DNA of 64,000 bases from positions 1,736,001-1,800,000 of the forward strand of contig NZ_CP061379.1 in the NCBI RefSeq assembly GCF_015624505.1. The letters are read 5' to 3'. Shown here piece after piece: positions 33,506 through 42,660 of the stretch. The stretch's first letter is position 1; each line of letters starts with the position of its first letter. This stretch comes from Bradyrhizobium commune. Lineage in GTDB: Bacteria; Pseudomonadota; Alphaproteobacteria; Rhizobiales; Xanthobacteraceae. The position numbers were made by a program, and so were the translations under genes. The notes under the pieces were generated by a model. It did not search any database, was not told the origin of the DNA, and was given only the letters and a program-made list of their open reading frames with translations.

Positions 33506-34579
33506 TCAGCGCGGCTTGATCTCCGCATATTTCGCCATCGCCTTCCCGAACTTCCGCTTGAACAGCCACATCGCACCGAGGATCTCGCGGAAGCTTGCCG
33601 AGCTTCGCGCCCGGTCGGCCTGCCCGAAGGCGAAGATGCTGTTGTTGCGCAGGTGCTTCATGATGGTGGGATTGGACACTCTGTAGTTCAGAAGATCGCC
33701 CGACTTGAGCGCGGACCGCGTCGGCGTCGGAATGATCTGGATCAGTTCGAACAGCTTCATCTGGTCGATCGGGTCGGGCAGCGTCTTCACGATCGCGGGG
33801 ATTTCCGCAAACAGCTCCGCGTGCGCGTTCATCAGGCCGTTGCGCACATTGGTCCAATGGTTGAAGCGCTGATCGGTGCCGCGCGACCGCGCCTCCTCCT
33901 TGTCATCGCGCGCGCTTAGCCCGGGATCGTTCGCTGCAATCGCGCCCTTGATGGCGTCCCATTTCCTGCGGCCATTGCGGTCCTCCGAAGGGCCGGTCTG
34001 GAGGCTGCCCATATAGGTGTTCGAGCGCGCGTTGCGGACGTTCTGCTTGCCGTTGGTCTCGGCAAAGAACAGCCCGAGGCTGATCCGGCCGGCTGCGTCG
34101 GCGTGATCAGGTGTGAGCCCCTTGGCGCGCGCAATTGCTGCAGCGAGATCGAAGACGTCCTTGAACGGCGTCGCCGAGTTCTGCGCGCTCGCCGGCGGCG
34201 CCTCCATGATCTCGAAGAGGTCGGCGTATTCGTCGACCAGCGGCTCGATCGCGGCATCGAAATAGGCCGGGGGAATTTCGAACTTGTTGGGCTTGCCGAT
34301 CCGGGACGGCATCGCGTCCGTGAGATCCTTGTAGGTGCTGATGACAGCGACGCGCGCGAGATAGAGCGTCTGGCCCGGCAGGTTCGGTAGCGGTTGCTTC
34401 GCCTCGATCTGGCTGCGTCGCTCGGCCAGGATCGATTTGAAATCGCCGAGCGCGCGGTCATAGGCCGCAAGCGCATCCGACTGCTTTGTCGTGAGCGTTT
34501 GCGCCTGGCTCGCGGCGAGAGTCGTGAGGAACAGTGCAAACCCCGCTATGGCAGCGGCGGCGTGATGTCTTGGTCGCAT
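33506..34579 (-). CDS. secreted protein of unknown function
   Basis: 357 residues from the ATG at 34579 with a GGGAG site; the frame extends 66 nt further upstream but lacks a signal there. The N-terminus (residues 1-27) is a signal peptide ending ASQAQ. The central segment reads AETNGKQNVRNARSNTYMGS followed by a Leu-Gln, weakly similar to the catalytic-Glu region of lysozyme-like transglycosylases (E-x-N ... Y-x-G-S-L-Q). The rest is helical and soluble. I cannot name a family. Converges with the peroxidase gene 8 bp away. Confidence 0.65.
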   Translation of the reverse strand: MRPRHHAAAAIAGFALFLTTLAASQAQTLTTKQSDALAAYDRALGDFKSILAERRSQIEAKQPLPNLPGQTLYLARVAVISTYKDLTDAMPSRIGKPNKFEIPPAYFDAAIEPLVDEYADLFEIMEAPPASAQNSATPFKDVFDLAAAIARAKGLTPDHADAAGRISLGLFFAETNGKQNVRNARSNTYMGSLQTGPSEDRNGRRKWDAIKGAIAANDPGLSARDDKEEARSRGTDQRFNHWTNVRNGLMNAHAELFAEIPAIVKTLPDPIDQMKLFELIQIIPTPTRSALKSGDLLNYRVSNPTIMKHLRNNSIFAFGQADRARSSASFREILGAMWLFKRKFGKAMAKYAEIKPR

Positions 34580-34947
34580 CGCGGGCTCCCGGGGCCTGTC
34601 GATTCGGCAGCTTTGGGGATCGTAAGCAGCAGCCCGGCCAGGCACAAATCCTGAGCGGCTTGCGGGTGCCGGACAAGGAGCCCGGCTTCGGACCTCCGTA
34701 GAACAACGGAGAAGCCGTTTCGGGTTGACAGCAAGCTCACAGGAGCGCCCTCCGAATTCCCAAGGCCTTTACGATTCAGTAGCGCCGTGTCTGCACTATG
34801 CACTGTCTTATCCGGAATGGCGTGAGTCGTCTGGTGGGGAGCTCATTATCTCCGCCGCTATGCGTTGGTCCGGGCATCCGTTTCGTCGCACTGTCCTGCA
34901 ATTCATCTCAGTCGTTTCTCATCAAACAGTCGAGCGGGGGCTTGGCC
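34580..34947. promoter_or_regulatory. 368-bp divergent promoter region
   Basis: Separates the secreted unknown protein and the TadG-like gene, which are transcribed outward, so promoters for both are expected. An imperfect hairpin at 34683-34717 pairs CGGCTT / AAGCCG and CTCCGT / ACGGAG around a 6-nt loop. A TTGACA hexamer lies at 34725-34730 without a convincing -10 hexamer 17 bp on. No gene is supported here. Confidence 0.4.
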
Positions 34948-36510
34948 ATGGCAATTCTCGGAACGATCGACCGTCTTGGACGGCTGATGTCGCGGTGGAA
35001 GCGCGACACGGGCGCCAATGTCGCGGTCATGTTCGCGATCGCGCTGGTGCCGATCATTGGCTCGATCGGATGTTCCATCGACTACAGCATGGCGACGCGC
35101 ATCAAGGCCAAGCTGCAAAGCGCATCGGACTCGGCGAGCGTCGCCTCGATCTCGGTCAACTCGGCCGGCTACACCGCTGCGATGGCCATGACGACAAATG
35201 GATCGGTTTCCGCCGGCGTCACCGAGGCGACCAACATCTTCAATGGAAATGTCTCGTCATTCGCCAACAGCTATACCAGTCTGGGTGTGACGAGCACCGT
35301 CACCAAGACCGGAAGCAAGCTGTCGTCGAGCGTGCAATTCAGTGCCAATGTGCCGGTCACCTTCATGCAGCTTTTCGGCTACCAGAACCTGAACGTGACC
35401 GGGGTCTCGTCCTCGACCACGACCTTGCCGCTGTATCTCGATTTCTACCTCACGCTGGACGTCTCGGGATCGATGGGCCTGCCGTCGACTACCGCGGAAG
35501 CGCAGCGCATGCAGTCGATCAGTCCCGACAACTACCGGCAATATCCGACGGGCTGCACGCTGGCGTGCCATTTCTCGCCGCAGAACAGCGCCTGCACGGA
35601 TTCCGGAACGCAGGGTTATCCCACCAACAATTATTGCCTGGGCTATGCGATCTCGCGCGTCAGCCAGAGTGGTTACAAGGGCCTTCTCACCACGAAGGCC
35701 AGCAATCCCATGGGCGTTCAATTGCCGTCTTCGATCGTCTCGGGCCTGCCGAACTCGCTCTACTCGAACCTCGCGACGGTGGCGAACTGTCCGACCGACG
35801 GAACCGACGCGTGCATTCAGCTGCGACTTGACGCCGTCGGCTACGCGGTGAACCAACTGTTCACCACCGCGAACAAAACCGAGAAGGTGACAAACCAGTT
35901 CCGCATTGGTCTGTATCCCTTCATTCGCTATCTCTATTCGTATTTTCCCCTGACCAGCAGCATCAACGGTTCGACGACCAATCCGTCGACCATCAACTAT
36001 GCTGCCGCCAATCTGGCGACCCTGCTCGATACCAACATAAATACCGATCTCGGCTCCGGCGGCACCCATATCGACACCGCGCTGTCGAGCGTGAACACCC
36101 TGATCACGAGCGTCGGCGACGGCAGTGCGACCAACAACACATTGCCCTACGTGTTCCTCGTGACCGACGGCGCGCAGGATCCGCAGGTGAAGGGCGTTCC
36201 GAACGGCTCCTGGTCGGGCAGCAACCACGCCACCACGATTGACCCGGCCACCTCGTGTACGCCGCTGAAGAACCGCGGCATCATCATCTCGGTGCTGTAT
36301 ATTCCCTACCAGACGATCAACCCGGTCAACACGTCCTTCGCCGGTGACGAGGACGATTACGCCAACTGGAACATCCCGAACATTCCGACGAGCCTGAAAA
36401 ACTGCGCCTCGCCGGGATTTTTCTACACGGCAAACACGCCGGCCGATATCTCGGCGGCGTTGAACACGATGTTCAATCACGCCGTGGCGGAAGCGCGCAT
36501 CACCAACTGA
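34948..36510 (+). CDS. TadG-like pilus-assembly protein with vWA domain
   Basis: 520 residues from the ATG at 34948, which has GGGGG 7-11 nt upstream; the frame to 34798 was rejected. A membrane helix near the N-terminus (VAVMFAIALVPIIGSIGCSIDY) follows a positive stretch, the TadE/TadG pattern. A von Willebrand A domain follows, with the MIDAS motif DVSGSMG, a distal GGTHIDTAL and VTDGAQD. Between, many Thr/Ser/Asn suggest an extracellular region. Related proteins are tied to Flp/tad pilus or surface adhesion, but no tad genes are in this window. Confidence 0.8.
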   Translation: MAILGTIDRLGRLMSRWKRDTGANVAVMFAIALVPIIGSIGCSIDYSMATRIKAKLQSASDSASVASISVNSAGYTAAMAMTTNGSVSAGVTEATNIFNGNVSSFANSYTSLGVTSTVTKTGSKLSSSVQFSANVPVTFMQLFGYQNLNVTGVSSSTTTLPLYLDFYLTLDVSGSMGLPSTTAEAQRMQSISPDNYRQYPTGCTLACHFSPQNSACTDSGTQGYPTNNYCLGYAISRVSQSGYKGLLTTKASNPMGVQLPSSIVSGLPNSLYSNLATVANCPTDGTDACIQLRLDAVGYAVNQLFTTANKTEKVTNQFRIGLYPFIRYLYSYFPLTSSINGSTTNPSTINYAAANLATLLDTNINTDLGSGGTHIDTALSSVNTLITSVGDGSATNNTLPYVFLVTDGAQDPQVKGVPNGSWSGSNHATTIDPATSCTPLKNRGIIISVLYIPYQTINPVNTSFAGDEDDYANWNIPNIPTSLKNCASPGFFYTANTPADISAALNTMFNHAVAEARITN

Positions 36511-36616
36511 TGGTCCGGCCGGCGAGGTAACGCGGCTGGGCGATGCCTGGAGCGTTTTCGAGCGAAGTGGATACCGGTTCGCGTCAAGGAAACGTGTCAA
36601 AACAAGAACCTAGAAC

Positions 36617-36641
36617 CCCGTTCCGATTCCATCGGAACGGG
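36617..36641. terminator. 11-bp perfect hairpin between convergent genes
   Basis: CCCGTTCCGAT / ATCGGAACGGG with a 3-nt loop lies between the TadG-like gene (ends 36510) and the cupin gene (ends 36649). It is the end of a longer intergenic stretch from about 36544 (containing AAGTGGATACCGGTTCGCG) of a dispersed rhizobial repeat type, from memory. Likely ends transcripts from both sides. Confidence 0.6.
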
Positions 36642-36648
36642 AAAGGGT

Positions 36649-37098
36649 CTAGTCGTTGGCCTCCGGTGGCAGGAACTCGACCTCATGCAGGGCCGAGATG
36701 CGCACGACCTCGGCGGGGTCGGTCAGATTGTGGAGCTGGTTGAACAGCGCCTCCAGCTTCTGCATCGGCGAGACCCAGAACAACGCGCGGCACGGCTTGT
36801 CGGATTTGTTGAAATAGCCGTGCGGGATGCCGCGCGGCATACGGACGAGGTCGCCGGCATGGGCCTTGACCCATTGTCCGTCGAGCTTGAGGTCGAGGGT
36901 GCCTTCCTGCACCAGGATGAACTCGTCCTGGGTCGGATGGATGTGCACCGGCACGAACTGGCCGGGATCGCTGTTGGTCTCGAATGCGAAGGTCGATTCG
37001 GTGACGGCCTTGGGGAAATAGACTTGGCCGAGGATGTTCCAGGTCTTGCCGCCGTAACCGGTGCCGTTCGCGGTGATGCCTTTTTCGAGTGCAGTCAT
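36649..37098 (-). CDS. cupin-domain protein
   Basis: 149 residues from the ATG at 37098, with a strong GGAGG site upstream. A single cupin domain: motif 1 HIHPTQDEFILVQEG with the metal-binding His pair and Glu, and motif 2 around PRGIPHGYFN. Length and motifs fit a small quercetinase-like or storage-type cupin; no substrate can be assigned. Lies downstream of the histidine kinase gene on the same strand with a 75-bp gap. Confidence 0.83.
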   Translation of the reverse strand: MTALEKGITANGTGYGGKTWNILGQVYFPKAVTESTFAFETNSDPGQFVPVHIHPTQDEFILVQEGTLDLKLDGQWVKAHAGDLVRMPRGIPHGYFNKSDKPCRALFWVSPMQKLEALFNQLHNLTDPAEVVRISALHEVEFLPPEAND

Positions 37099-37173
37099 GT
37101 CTCGCCTCCAATGGGATTTTGGCTCTGTCGGAGTTTTGCGCAGGCAGCCGGCGGAGTCCATCGACGAGACACG

Positions 37174-39024
37174 TCAGCGCCCGTCTCGCTCGGATTTGCG
37201 CAAGAATCCCTCGAGCTCGGCCTGCACCGAATAGGGCGTCGGGATCGCATCGCCCGCGCCATCGACGGCGGTGTCGAGGGAGCGACGCAGCATGCGCGCG
37301 AGCTCGGCCTTGCGGTAGGGCTTTGTCAGAAGCGGCGCGCCCGCTGTCGCGCGGCCCTGCGCATGCTGTGAATCGTCAGCATATCCCGATGTGAACAGCA
37401 CGCGCAGGGCGGGACGCGATGCGACCATCTGGTCGGCGAGCTCGCGGCCGTTGACGCCGCCGGGCATCACGATGTCGGTGAACAGCAGGTCGAACGGCTT
37501 GCCTTCCGCGGCGATGGCGAGGGCCTCGGTCGCATTGGCGGCCGGGATGACCTTGTAGCCGAGGCTCTCGAGCTGGACCGTGACGTATTGGCGGACGTCA
37601 CGGTCGTCCTCGACGCACAGGATGGTCTCCGTGCCGCCCACGACCTTGCGCTCGTCATAGCCTGCGGGGCGCAGCGTAGAGGTCTCGGCTTTCGGCAAAT
37701 AGATCGTGAATGTGGTGCCCCGGCCCTCCGCCGAGGAGACCTTGATGCCGCCGCCGGATTGCTTGACGAAGCCGAACACCATGCTGAGCCCGAGACCGGT
37801 GCCCTTGCCGACGTCCTTGGTCGAGAAGAACGGATCGAAGATGCGCTCGAGAATGGCTTGCGGAATGCCGGTGCCGGTGTCGGCGATCTCGATCTCGACA
37901 TAGTCGCCGGCATAGCCCGCCCCGACCGCGACGGCTTCGCGCACGCCGAACACGACGTTGCGCGTCGCGAGCGTGAGCCTGCCGCCGTCGGACATCGCGT
38001 CGCGGGCGTTGATCGCGAGGTTGAGCAGCGCCGAGGAAAGCTGTCCGCGATCGGCGAAGGCGAGCCAGATCTTGCCGTCGAGCCGCGTCACGATCTCGAT
38101 CTTCTTGTCGAAGGTTGCGAGCAGCAGCTTTGCCAGCTCTTCGAGCAGCTCGTTGACGTCGATCTCGGCCGGTTGCAGCGCCTGCTTGCGCGCGAAGGAG
38201 AGCAGGCTCGACGTCAGCGCGGCACCGCGGTCGGCCGCCTCGCTGATCAGCTTGGTGATGGTCGCAAGCGGCGGGTTGTCCTTCACCGCATCGGCAAGGA
38301 TCTCGATCGTGCCGGTGATCACCGTGAGCATGTTGTTGAACTCGTGCGCGATGCCACCGGTGAGGTGGCCGACCGCCTCCATCTTCTGCGACTGGATCAG
38401 CTGCTCCTCGGCGGCGCGCTTTTGCGTCACGTCCTTGACGAAATTGTTGATGATGGTGCGCTCGCCGATGCGAAGCGCCGTGCTCGACGCCTCAATCAGG
38501 ATCTCGTCGCCGTTCCGGTGCACCAGGCTCGCCTCGAAACGGATGCCGATCGGCGTATCCGACAGTTCCGGCAGGAGTCGCATCATGCGCTGCCTGAAGC
38601 CTGCGCGGAGCGGCTCGGCGACGAGCAGGTCGACGACGTCGGTGCCGACGGCCTCCTGCCGCGACCATCCGGTCAGGGCCTCGGCCTGAAAGCTCCACTC
38701 CAGCACGATGCCGCGTTCGTCGGTCTGAACGAAGGCGTCGAGCGCGGTCTTGATGACGGCTTGCGTCAGCTGCGCGCTCTGCGCGATCGCCTTGGCATGA
38801 TCAGCCAGCTGCGCAGCGGCGCGCTCATCCTGCGACGTCTCGATCGCACGCAGGCAGAGACGCGCGAGCAGCATCGCGACGGCAGCGCTCGCCAGGAGCG
38901 CGATGATCTGGGGAATGCCGAACGCGCCGGCGGTTCCGGTGAGGGCGTGGGAGGCAAGCAGGGCGACAGCGGTCACGACGGCCTGCGCGGCCAGCGCGAG
39001 TGTCAGAAGCCTCCTGAGTTTCAT
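37174..39024 (-). CDS. hybrid histidine kinase with PAS and receiver domains
   Basis: 616 residues. Two membrane helices near residues 6-28 and 38-58 place it in the inner membrane with a very short outside loop. A PAS domain spans about 90-205. The kinase core has the H box GGIAHEFNNML (His227), an N box with NLAINARDAM, DTGTGIP and GTGLGLSMVFGFVKQSGG. A receiver domain follows (about 490-605) with LCVEDDRDVRQ and the phosphoacceptor Asp in FTDIVMPGGV. No separate response regulator is adjacent, so output is unknown; an orphan hybrid kinase is common in this group. Confidence 0.92.
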   Translation of the reverse strand: MKLRRLLTLALAAQAVVTAVALLASHALTGTAGAFGIPQIIALLASAAVAMLLARLCLRAIETSQDERAAAQLADHAKAIAQSAQLTQAVIKTALDAFVQTDERGIVLEWSFQAEALTGWSRQEAVGTDVVDLLVAEPLRAGFRQRMMRLLPELSDTPIGIRFEASLVHRNGDEILIEASSTALRIGERTIINNFVKDVTQKRAAEEQLIQSQKMEAVGHLTGGIAHEFNNMLTVITGTIEILADAVKDNPPLATITKLISEAADRGAALTSSLLSFARKQALQPAEIDVNELLEELAKLLLATFDKKIEIVTRLDGKIWLAFADRGQLSSALLNLAINARDAMSDGGRLTLATRNVVFGVREAVAVGAGYAGDYVEIEIADTGTGIPQAILERIFDPFFSTKDVGKGTGLGLSMVFGFVKQSGGGIKVSSAEGRGTTFTIYLPKAETSTLRPAGYDERKVVGGTETILCVEDDRDVRQYVTVQLESLGYKVIPAANATEALAIAAEGKPFDLLFTDIVMPGGVNGRELADQMVASRPALRVLFTSGYADDSQHAQGRATAGAPLLTKPYRKAELARMLRRSLDTAVDGAGDAIPTPYSVQAELEGFLRKSERDGR

Positions 39025-39048
39025 GCGCTCACACCAAAGACGTCAGCC

Positions 39049-39084
39049 GCGGACCGCCCTCGGCCGCTCTGCCGAGGAGTCCGC
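39049..39084. terminator. stem-loop downstream of the XRE regulator gene
   Basis: GCGGAC (39049-39054) pairs with GTCCGC (39079-39084) and CCTCGGC (39058-39064) with GCCGAGG (39071-39077), enclosing CGCTCT. It lies between the XRE regulator stop (39152) and the histidine kinase start (39024), where termination of the regulator transcript would be expected. No T run follows. Confidence 0.4.
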
Positions 39085-39151
39085 CATCATGTGAGCTACA
39101 GATTCCGCGCTTCTGCGTCGAGGGACAATTTCCGGCAGGGCCGGGCGTGCC

Positions 39152-39784
39152 TCAACCTGCCGGCGAATCGGCCTGGCGCAGCGTCGTCACCCAGATCACG
39201 CGCGCGGCCTGCTGAGTGGGGTTGTCGAACATGTGGGGCACGATGCTCGGAAAGCGGAAGCTGTCGCCGGCTTCCAGCACATGGGCCTGGTTGTCGAGCC
39301 ACAGCCGCAGGCTGCCGGACAGGATGTAGCCGGCCTTCTCGCCGACGTGCTGCAAAAAATCCGTGCCGGACGAGGCGCCGGGATTGAGCGTGAGCTCGTA
39401 GAGCTCGAGCTGGCCTTTTCCTTCGGGGGTGAGGGCTTCCTTGACGACGCCGCTGGCGGTGAGCCGCAGCAGCCGCCTGGAGCCCTTGCGCACGATGTAG
39501 CGCTGCACGTCGGCGGCATCGGTTGTCTCGAAGAAGTAGGAGATGGGCACGTCGAGCGCGATAGAGAGCAGGCGCAGCGTACGGATCGACGGCATCGCGC
39601 GCGCGCGTTCGAGCTGGCTGATCATGCCGTTGGAGAGGCCGGTCTTGTTGGCGACGTCCTGGATCGAGAGACCGGCGCGCTGGCGCAACAGCCGCACGGT
39701 TTCGCCGAGGCGCTGGTCGACCGCGTTGTCGGCCTCGATCGCCGCGGCGTCCTTCGGACCGTTGGTGTCGCCGCGACCGTCCAT
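39152..39784 (-). CDS. XRE-family regulator with C-terminal cupin
   Basis: 210 residues. The N-terminal HTH reads LRQRAGLSIQDVANKTGLS followed by NGMISQLERARAMPSI, typical of XRE regulators; the C-terminal cupin (about residues 110-200) has GEKAGYILSGSLRLWLDNQ and PHMFDN. This architecture (PuuR-like) binds small molecules such as amines or amino acids. It is divergent from an ABC transporter operon and its 203-bp upstream gap shares the operon promoter, so it probably represses or activates that operon. Confidence 0.9.
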   Translation of the reverse strand: MDGRGDTNGPKDAAAIEADNAVDQRLGETVRLLRQRAGLSIQDVANKTGLSNGMISQLERARAMPSIRTLRLLSIALDVPISYFFETTDAADVQRYIVRKGSRRLLRLTASGVVKEALTPEGKGQLELYELTLNPGASSGTDFLQHVGEKAGYILSGSLRLWLDNQAHVLEAGDSFRFPSIVPHMFDNPTQQAARVIWVTTLRQADSPAG

Positions 39785-39858
39785 GTCGCTCTCCTATGCA
39801 TCGTCGCGCCGCCGGACTGGCTGGCGGTGTGAAAAGGTCGCGCATCCTAGCAAGGCGA

Positions 39859-39887
39859 TTGACAGCTGTATTTAGTCATGATGAAAT
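39859..39887 (+). promoter_or_regulatory. candidate promoter of the ABC transporter operon
   Basis: TTGACA at 39859-39864 is a perfect -35 hexamer. With a 17-bp spacer the -10 position (39882-39887) reads TGAAAT, 4 of 6 to consensus. It lies about 100 bp upstream of the binding-protein ATG at 39988. Confidence is modest because spacing and hexamers come from one sequence only. Confidence 0.35.
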
Positions 39888-39903
39888 TTTGGCTGAAAAA
39901 TTT
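39884..39903. promoter_or_regulatory. candidate operator AAATTTT-N6-AAAATTT
   Basis: A perfect 7-bp inverted repeat in an AT-rich island of otherwise GC-rich sequence. It overlaps the downstream edge of the candidate -10 hexamer, placing it well for control by the divergently encoded XRE-cupin protein. Confidence 0.35.
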
Positions 39904-39987
39904 AGAAGCACTAAAGCCCACTCCTGTCCCCTTGCCGGGGTCTCGGGGCGCGAGAGACGGTGCCGCATGCGACAACGGAGAGTGGTC

Positions 39988-41679
39988 ATGGCAGACGACA
40001 CCGGCAAGTTCGGCGTTGGGTCAGTTCATCCGGGCATTCCGAATCGCCGTCAGTTCTTCCAGCTCGGCGCAGGCGCCGCGGCAGGATGGAGCCTTGCAGG
40101 TAGCGCGTTTGCGCAGACTGAGCGCCCCTCTAGTCCGCCGGACAAGCCGCGCGGCCAGGTGATCGCGGCGCTGTCGCAGGAGCCGACCGTCTTCCATCCA
40201 CTGATGCCTGGCATCGAGGTCGATCAGGGTGTTTGGTGGCAGGTGTTCTCGACTCTCTGGTTCATCGATCCCGACGGCAAGTTCGTTCCCGATCTCGCCC
40301 GTGAAGTTCCGACCGTCGAGAATGGCGGCCTGTCGGCCGACGGCCTGACCTGGAAGATCAAGCTGCGCAGCGACGTGAAGTGGCACGACGGCACGCCGTT
40401 CACGGCCGACGACGTCAAGTTCTCGCTCGACCTGATCAACAATCCCGATTTCCGCGCTCGCAGCCGCGTCGGCCACAGTCTGGTGAAGGATATCAAGGTC
40501 ATTGCGCCCGACGAGATCCATTGGCGAATGGAAGCTGCCTATTCGCCCTACATGTCGATCCTGGGGTCGCTGACCTTCATCGTGCCCAAGCACGTCCTCG
40601 ATAAGGTGTCCGATCCGAACGCCTCGCCGTTCCACAATGCCCCTGTCGGCACCGGACCATTCCGCTGGGGCGAGCGCGTGCCTGGCGACCACATCCTGCT
40701 CAATGCCCACACCGGCTATCACGGCAAGGGACCTTACGTCGAACGCGTGGTCTTCAAATACATCCCGGATCTCACCGTGCTCTACACCCAGTTCCGCACC
40801 GGTCAGATCGATTACGCAGGCCTGCAGGGCATCCTGCCGAACTTCGTGCAGGAGGCGAAGACGCTGAAGGGTCGCAAGATCTTCGTCTCCTCGACCTCCT
40901 CGGTGGAGCATATCGCGCCCAATCTGGAATTCGGCCCCTTCGCCGATCGCACGGTGCGCGAGGCGCTCTATTTCGCCATCAACAAGCAGGCGATCATCGA
41001 CGCGCTTAATTACGGCCTGCCGACCCAGACCGAGAGTTTCGTGCCGCAGCAGGCGTGGTCGTTCCAGCAGGGATTGCCTGAGCACAAATACGATCCGGCC
41101 AAGGCCAATGCGCTGCTCGATGCGGCCGGCTGGGTGCGCGGCGCCAGCGGCGTGCGCGAGAAGGGCGGCGTCAAGCTTGAATTCACCAACTCGACCACGT
41201 CAGGCAATGCGGTGCGCGAGCAGACTCAGCAGCTCCTGATCCAGGACTGGCGCGCGATCGGTGCTGCGATGCGCGTCAACAACATGCCGGCCGCGGTGAT
41301 CTGGGGCGACTTCTGGCAGCAGTCGAAGTTCAATTCGGTGATCGTTGGCGTGAACTTCATGCTGGGCAGCGATCCCGACGTGACGCCGCGCTTCGGCTCG
41401 GGCGCCATTCCTGCCCAGGGCGGCCGCGGCTACAACACCTATCAGTACAAGAGCCCCGAGGCCGATCGGCTGCTTGCCGAGGGGGCCAGGCAGTTCGACC
41501 TGGCGCAGCGCAAGGCAACCTATGGCGAGTTGCAAAAGCTGATCCGCAACGACCTCGCGATCCTGCCGCTGTTCCAGGGTTTTATCGCCGAGGGCGTGAA
41601 GGAAGGGCTGCAAGGTTTCCGCCCCAATATCAACATGTCGATCAATTGCTGGAACATCCGCGAATGGTATTGGGCGTGA
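39988..41679 (+). CDS. peptide/opine-type ABC transporter substrate-binding protein
   Basis: 563 residues from the ATG at 39988, with GGAGAG upstream. The N-terminus carries PNRRQFFQLGAGAAAGWSLA, a twin-arginine Tat signal, so export is probably through Tat. The mature part is family 5 solute-binding protein (DppA/OppA type): LSADGLTWKIKLRSDVKWHD, FTADDVKFSLDLI and VGTGPFRWGER. It collects a solute for the two permeases encoded next. The family spans dipeptides, opines, nickel and glutathione, so the ligand is open. First gene of the operon. Confidence 0.9.
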   Translation: MADDTGKFGVGSVHPGIPNRRQFFQLGAGAAAGWSLAGSAFAQTERPSSPPDKPRGQVIAALSQEPTVFHPLMPGIEVDQGVWWQVFSTLWFIDPDGKFVPDLAREVPTVENGGLSADGLTWKIKLRSDVKWHDGTPFTADDVKFSLDLINNPDFRARSRVGHSLVKDIKVIAPDEIHWRMEAAYSPYMSILGSLTFIVPKHVLDKVSDPNASPFHNAPVGTGPFRWGERVPGDHILLNAHTGYHGKGPYVERVVFKYIPDLTVLYTQFRTGQIDYAGLQGILPNFVQEAKTLKGRKIFVSSTSSVEHIAPNLEFGPFADRTVREALYFAINKQAIIDALNYGLPTQTESFVPQQAWSFQQGLPEHKYDPAKANALLDAAGWVRGASGVREKGGVKLEFTNSTTSGNAVREQTQQLLIQDWRAIGAAMRVNNMPAAVIWGDFWQQSKFNSVIVGVNFMLGSDPDVTPRFGSGAIPAQGGRGYNTYQYKSPEADRLLAEGARQFDLAQRKATYGELQKLIRNDLAILPLFQGFIAEGVKEGLQGFRPNINMSINCWNIREWYWA

Positions 41680-41706
41680 TGCCCCGGGCGCGCTGGATCG
41701 CCTGAG

Positions 41707-42657
41707 ATGGCCCGTTACGTCGCCAATCGACTGGCTCAGGCGGTCATGCTGCTGGTGATCGTTTCGGCGATCGGCTTCACCATCCTGCATCTGGCACCGG
41801 GCGGTCCGCTCTCGCAATTTGCGGCCTCCGCGCAGATGACGCAGGAGGATCTCGATCGCGTCACCAGGCAGCTCGGGCTCGATCGCCCTCTGCCGATCCA
41901 GTATCTCGAATGGTTCGGTCGCATGCTGAAAGGCGATTGGGGCAAGTCCTATCGCGACGGCGAAGCGGTGCTGTCGGTGATCTCCTCGCATCTCGGCGCC
42001 ACCCTGGAGCTGATGGCGACGGCAACCATCATCGCGGTCCTGTTCGGCTGCTGGATCGGCGTGCTGGGTGCACTGCGCCGCTATTCGTTGTTCGACATGC
42101 TCGCAACCGTCGGCGCCATGATCGCGCTGTCGATCCCGACCTTCTGGTTCGGCCTCGTCACCATCTACGTCTTCTCGGTGAGGCTCGGCTGGCTGCCGGC
42201 CGGTAATCGCGAGACCGTCGGCGACGGCTCGCTGCTCGACCTCCTGCATCACCTGATCGCGCCGGCGCTGGTGCTGGCGCTGGTCGAGACCGCGATGTGG
42301 GGCCGCTTCATGCGCTCCTCGATGCTCGAGGTCATCAACCAGGACTATATCCGCACCGCGCGCGCCAAGGGCATGCCGGAGTGGCGCATCCTCACGGTGC
42401 ACGGCTTGCGCAACGCGCTGCTGCCCATGATCACGGTGGCTGGCCTCCAGTTTCCCACCCTGCTCGGCGGCGCGCTGGTTGCCGAGACCGTGTTCACCTG
42501 GCCCGGCATGGGCCGCCTGTTCCTCGATTCCATCGGCTATCGCGACTATCCCGTGGTGATGGGCATCCTGATGTTCTCGGCGACGATGGTGCTGATCGGC
42601 TCGCTGCTCGCCGACATCCTCTATGCCGTCGTCGATCCGCGCATCCGGGTGGGCTAG
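41707..42657 (+). CDS. ABC transporter permease (DppB-like)
   Basis: 316 residues with about six membrane segments. The N-terminus MARYVANRLAQAVMLLVIVS is typical for DppB-type permeases. The EAA loop that contacts the ATPase reads RTARAKGMPEWRILTVHGLR. It starts 27 bp after the binding-protein stop and ends 3 bp before the next permease gene, so it belongs to one transport operon in the inner membrane. Confidence 0.92.
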   Translation: MARYVANRLAQAVMLLVIVSAIGFTILHLAPGGPLSQFAASAQMTQEDLDRVTRQLGLDRPLPIQYLEWFGRMLKGDWGKSYRDGEAVLSVISSHLGATLELMATATIIAVLFGCWIGVLGALRRYSLFDMLATVGAMIALSIPTFWFGLVTIYVFSVRLGWLPAGNRETVGDGSLLDLLHHLIAPALVLALVETAMWGRFMRSSMLEVINQDYIRTARAKGMPEWRILTVHGLRNALLPMITVAGLQFPTLLGGALVAETVFTWPGMGRLFLDSIGYRDYPVVMGILMFSATMVLIGSLLADILYAVVDPRIRVG

Positions 42658-42660
42658 GCG

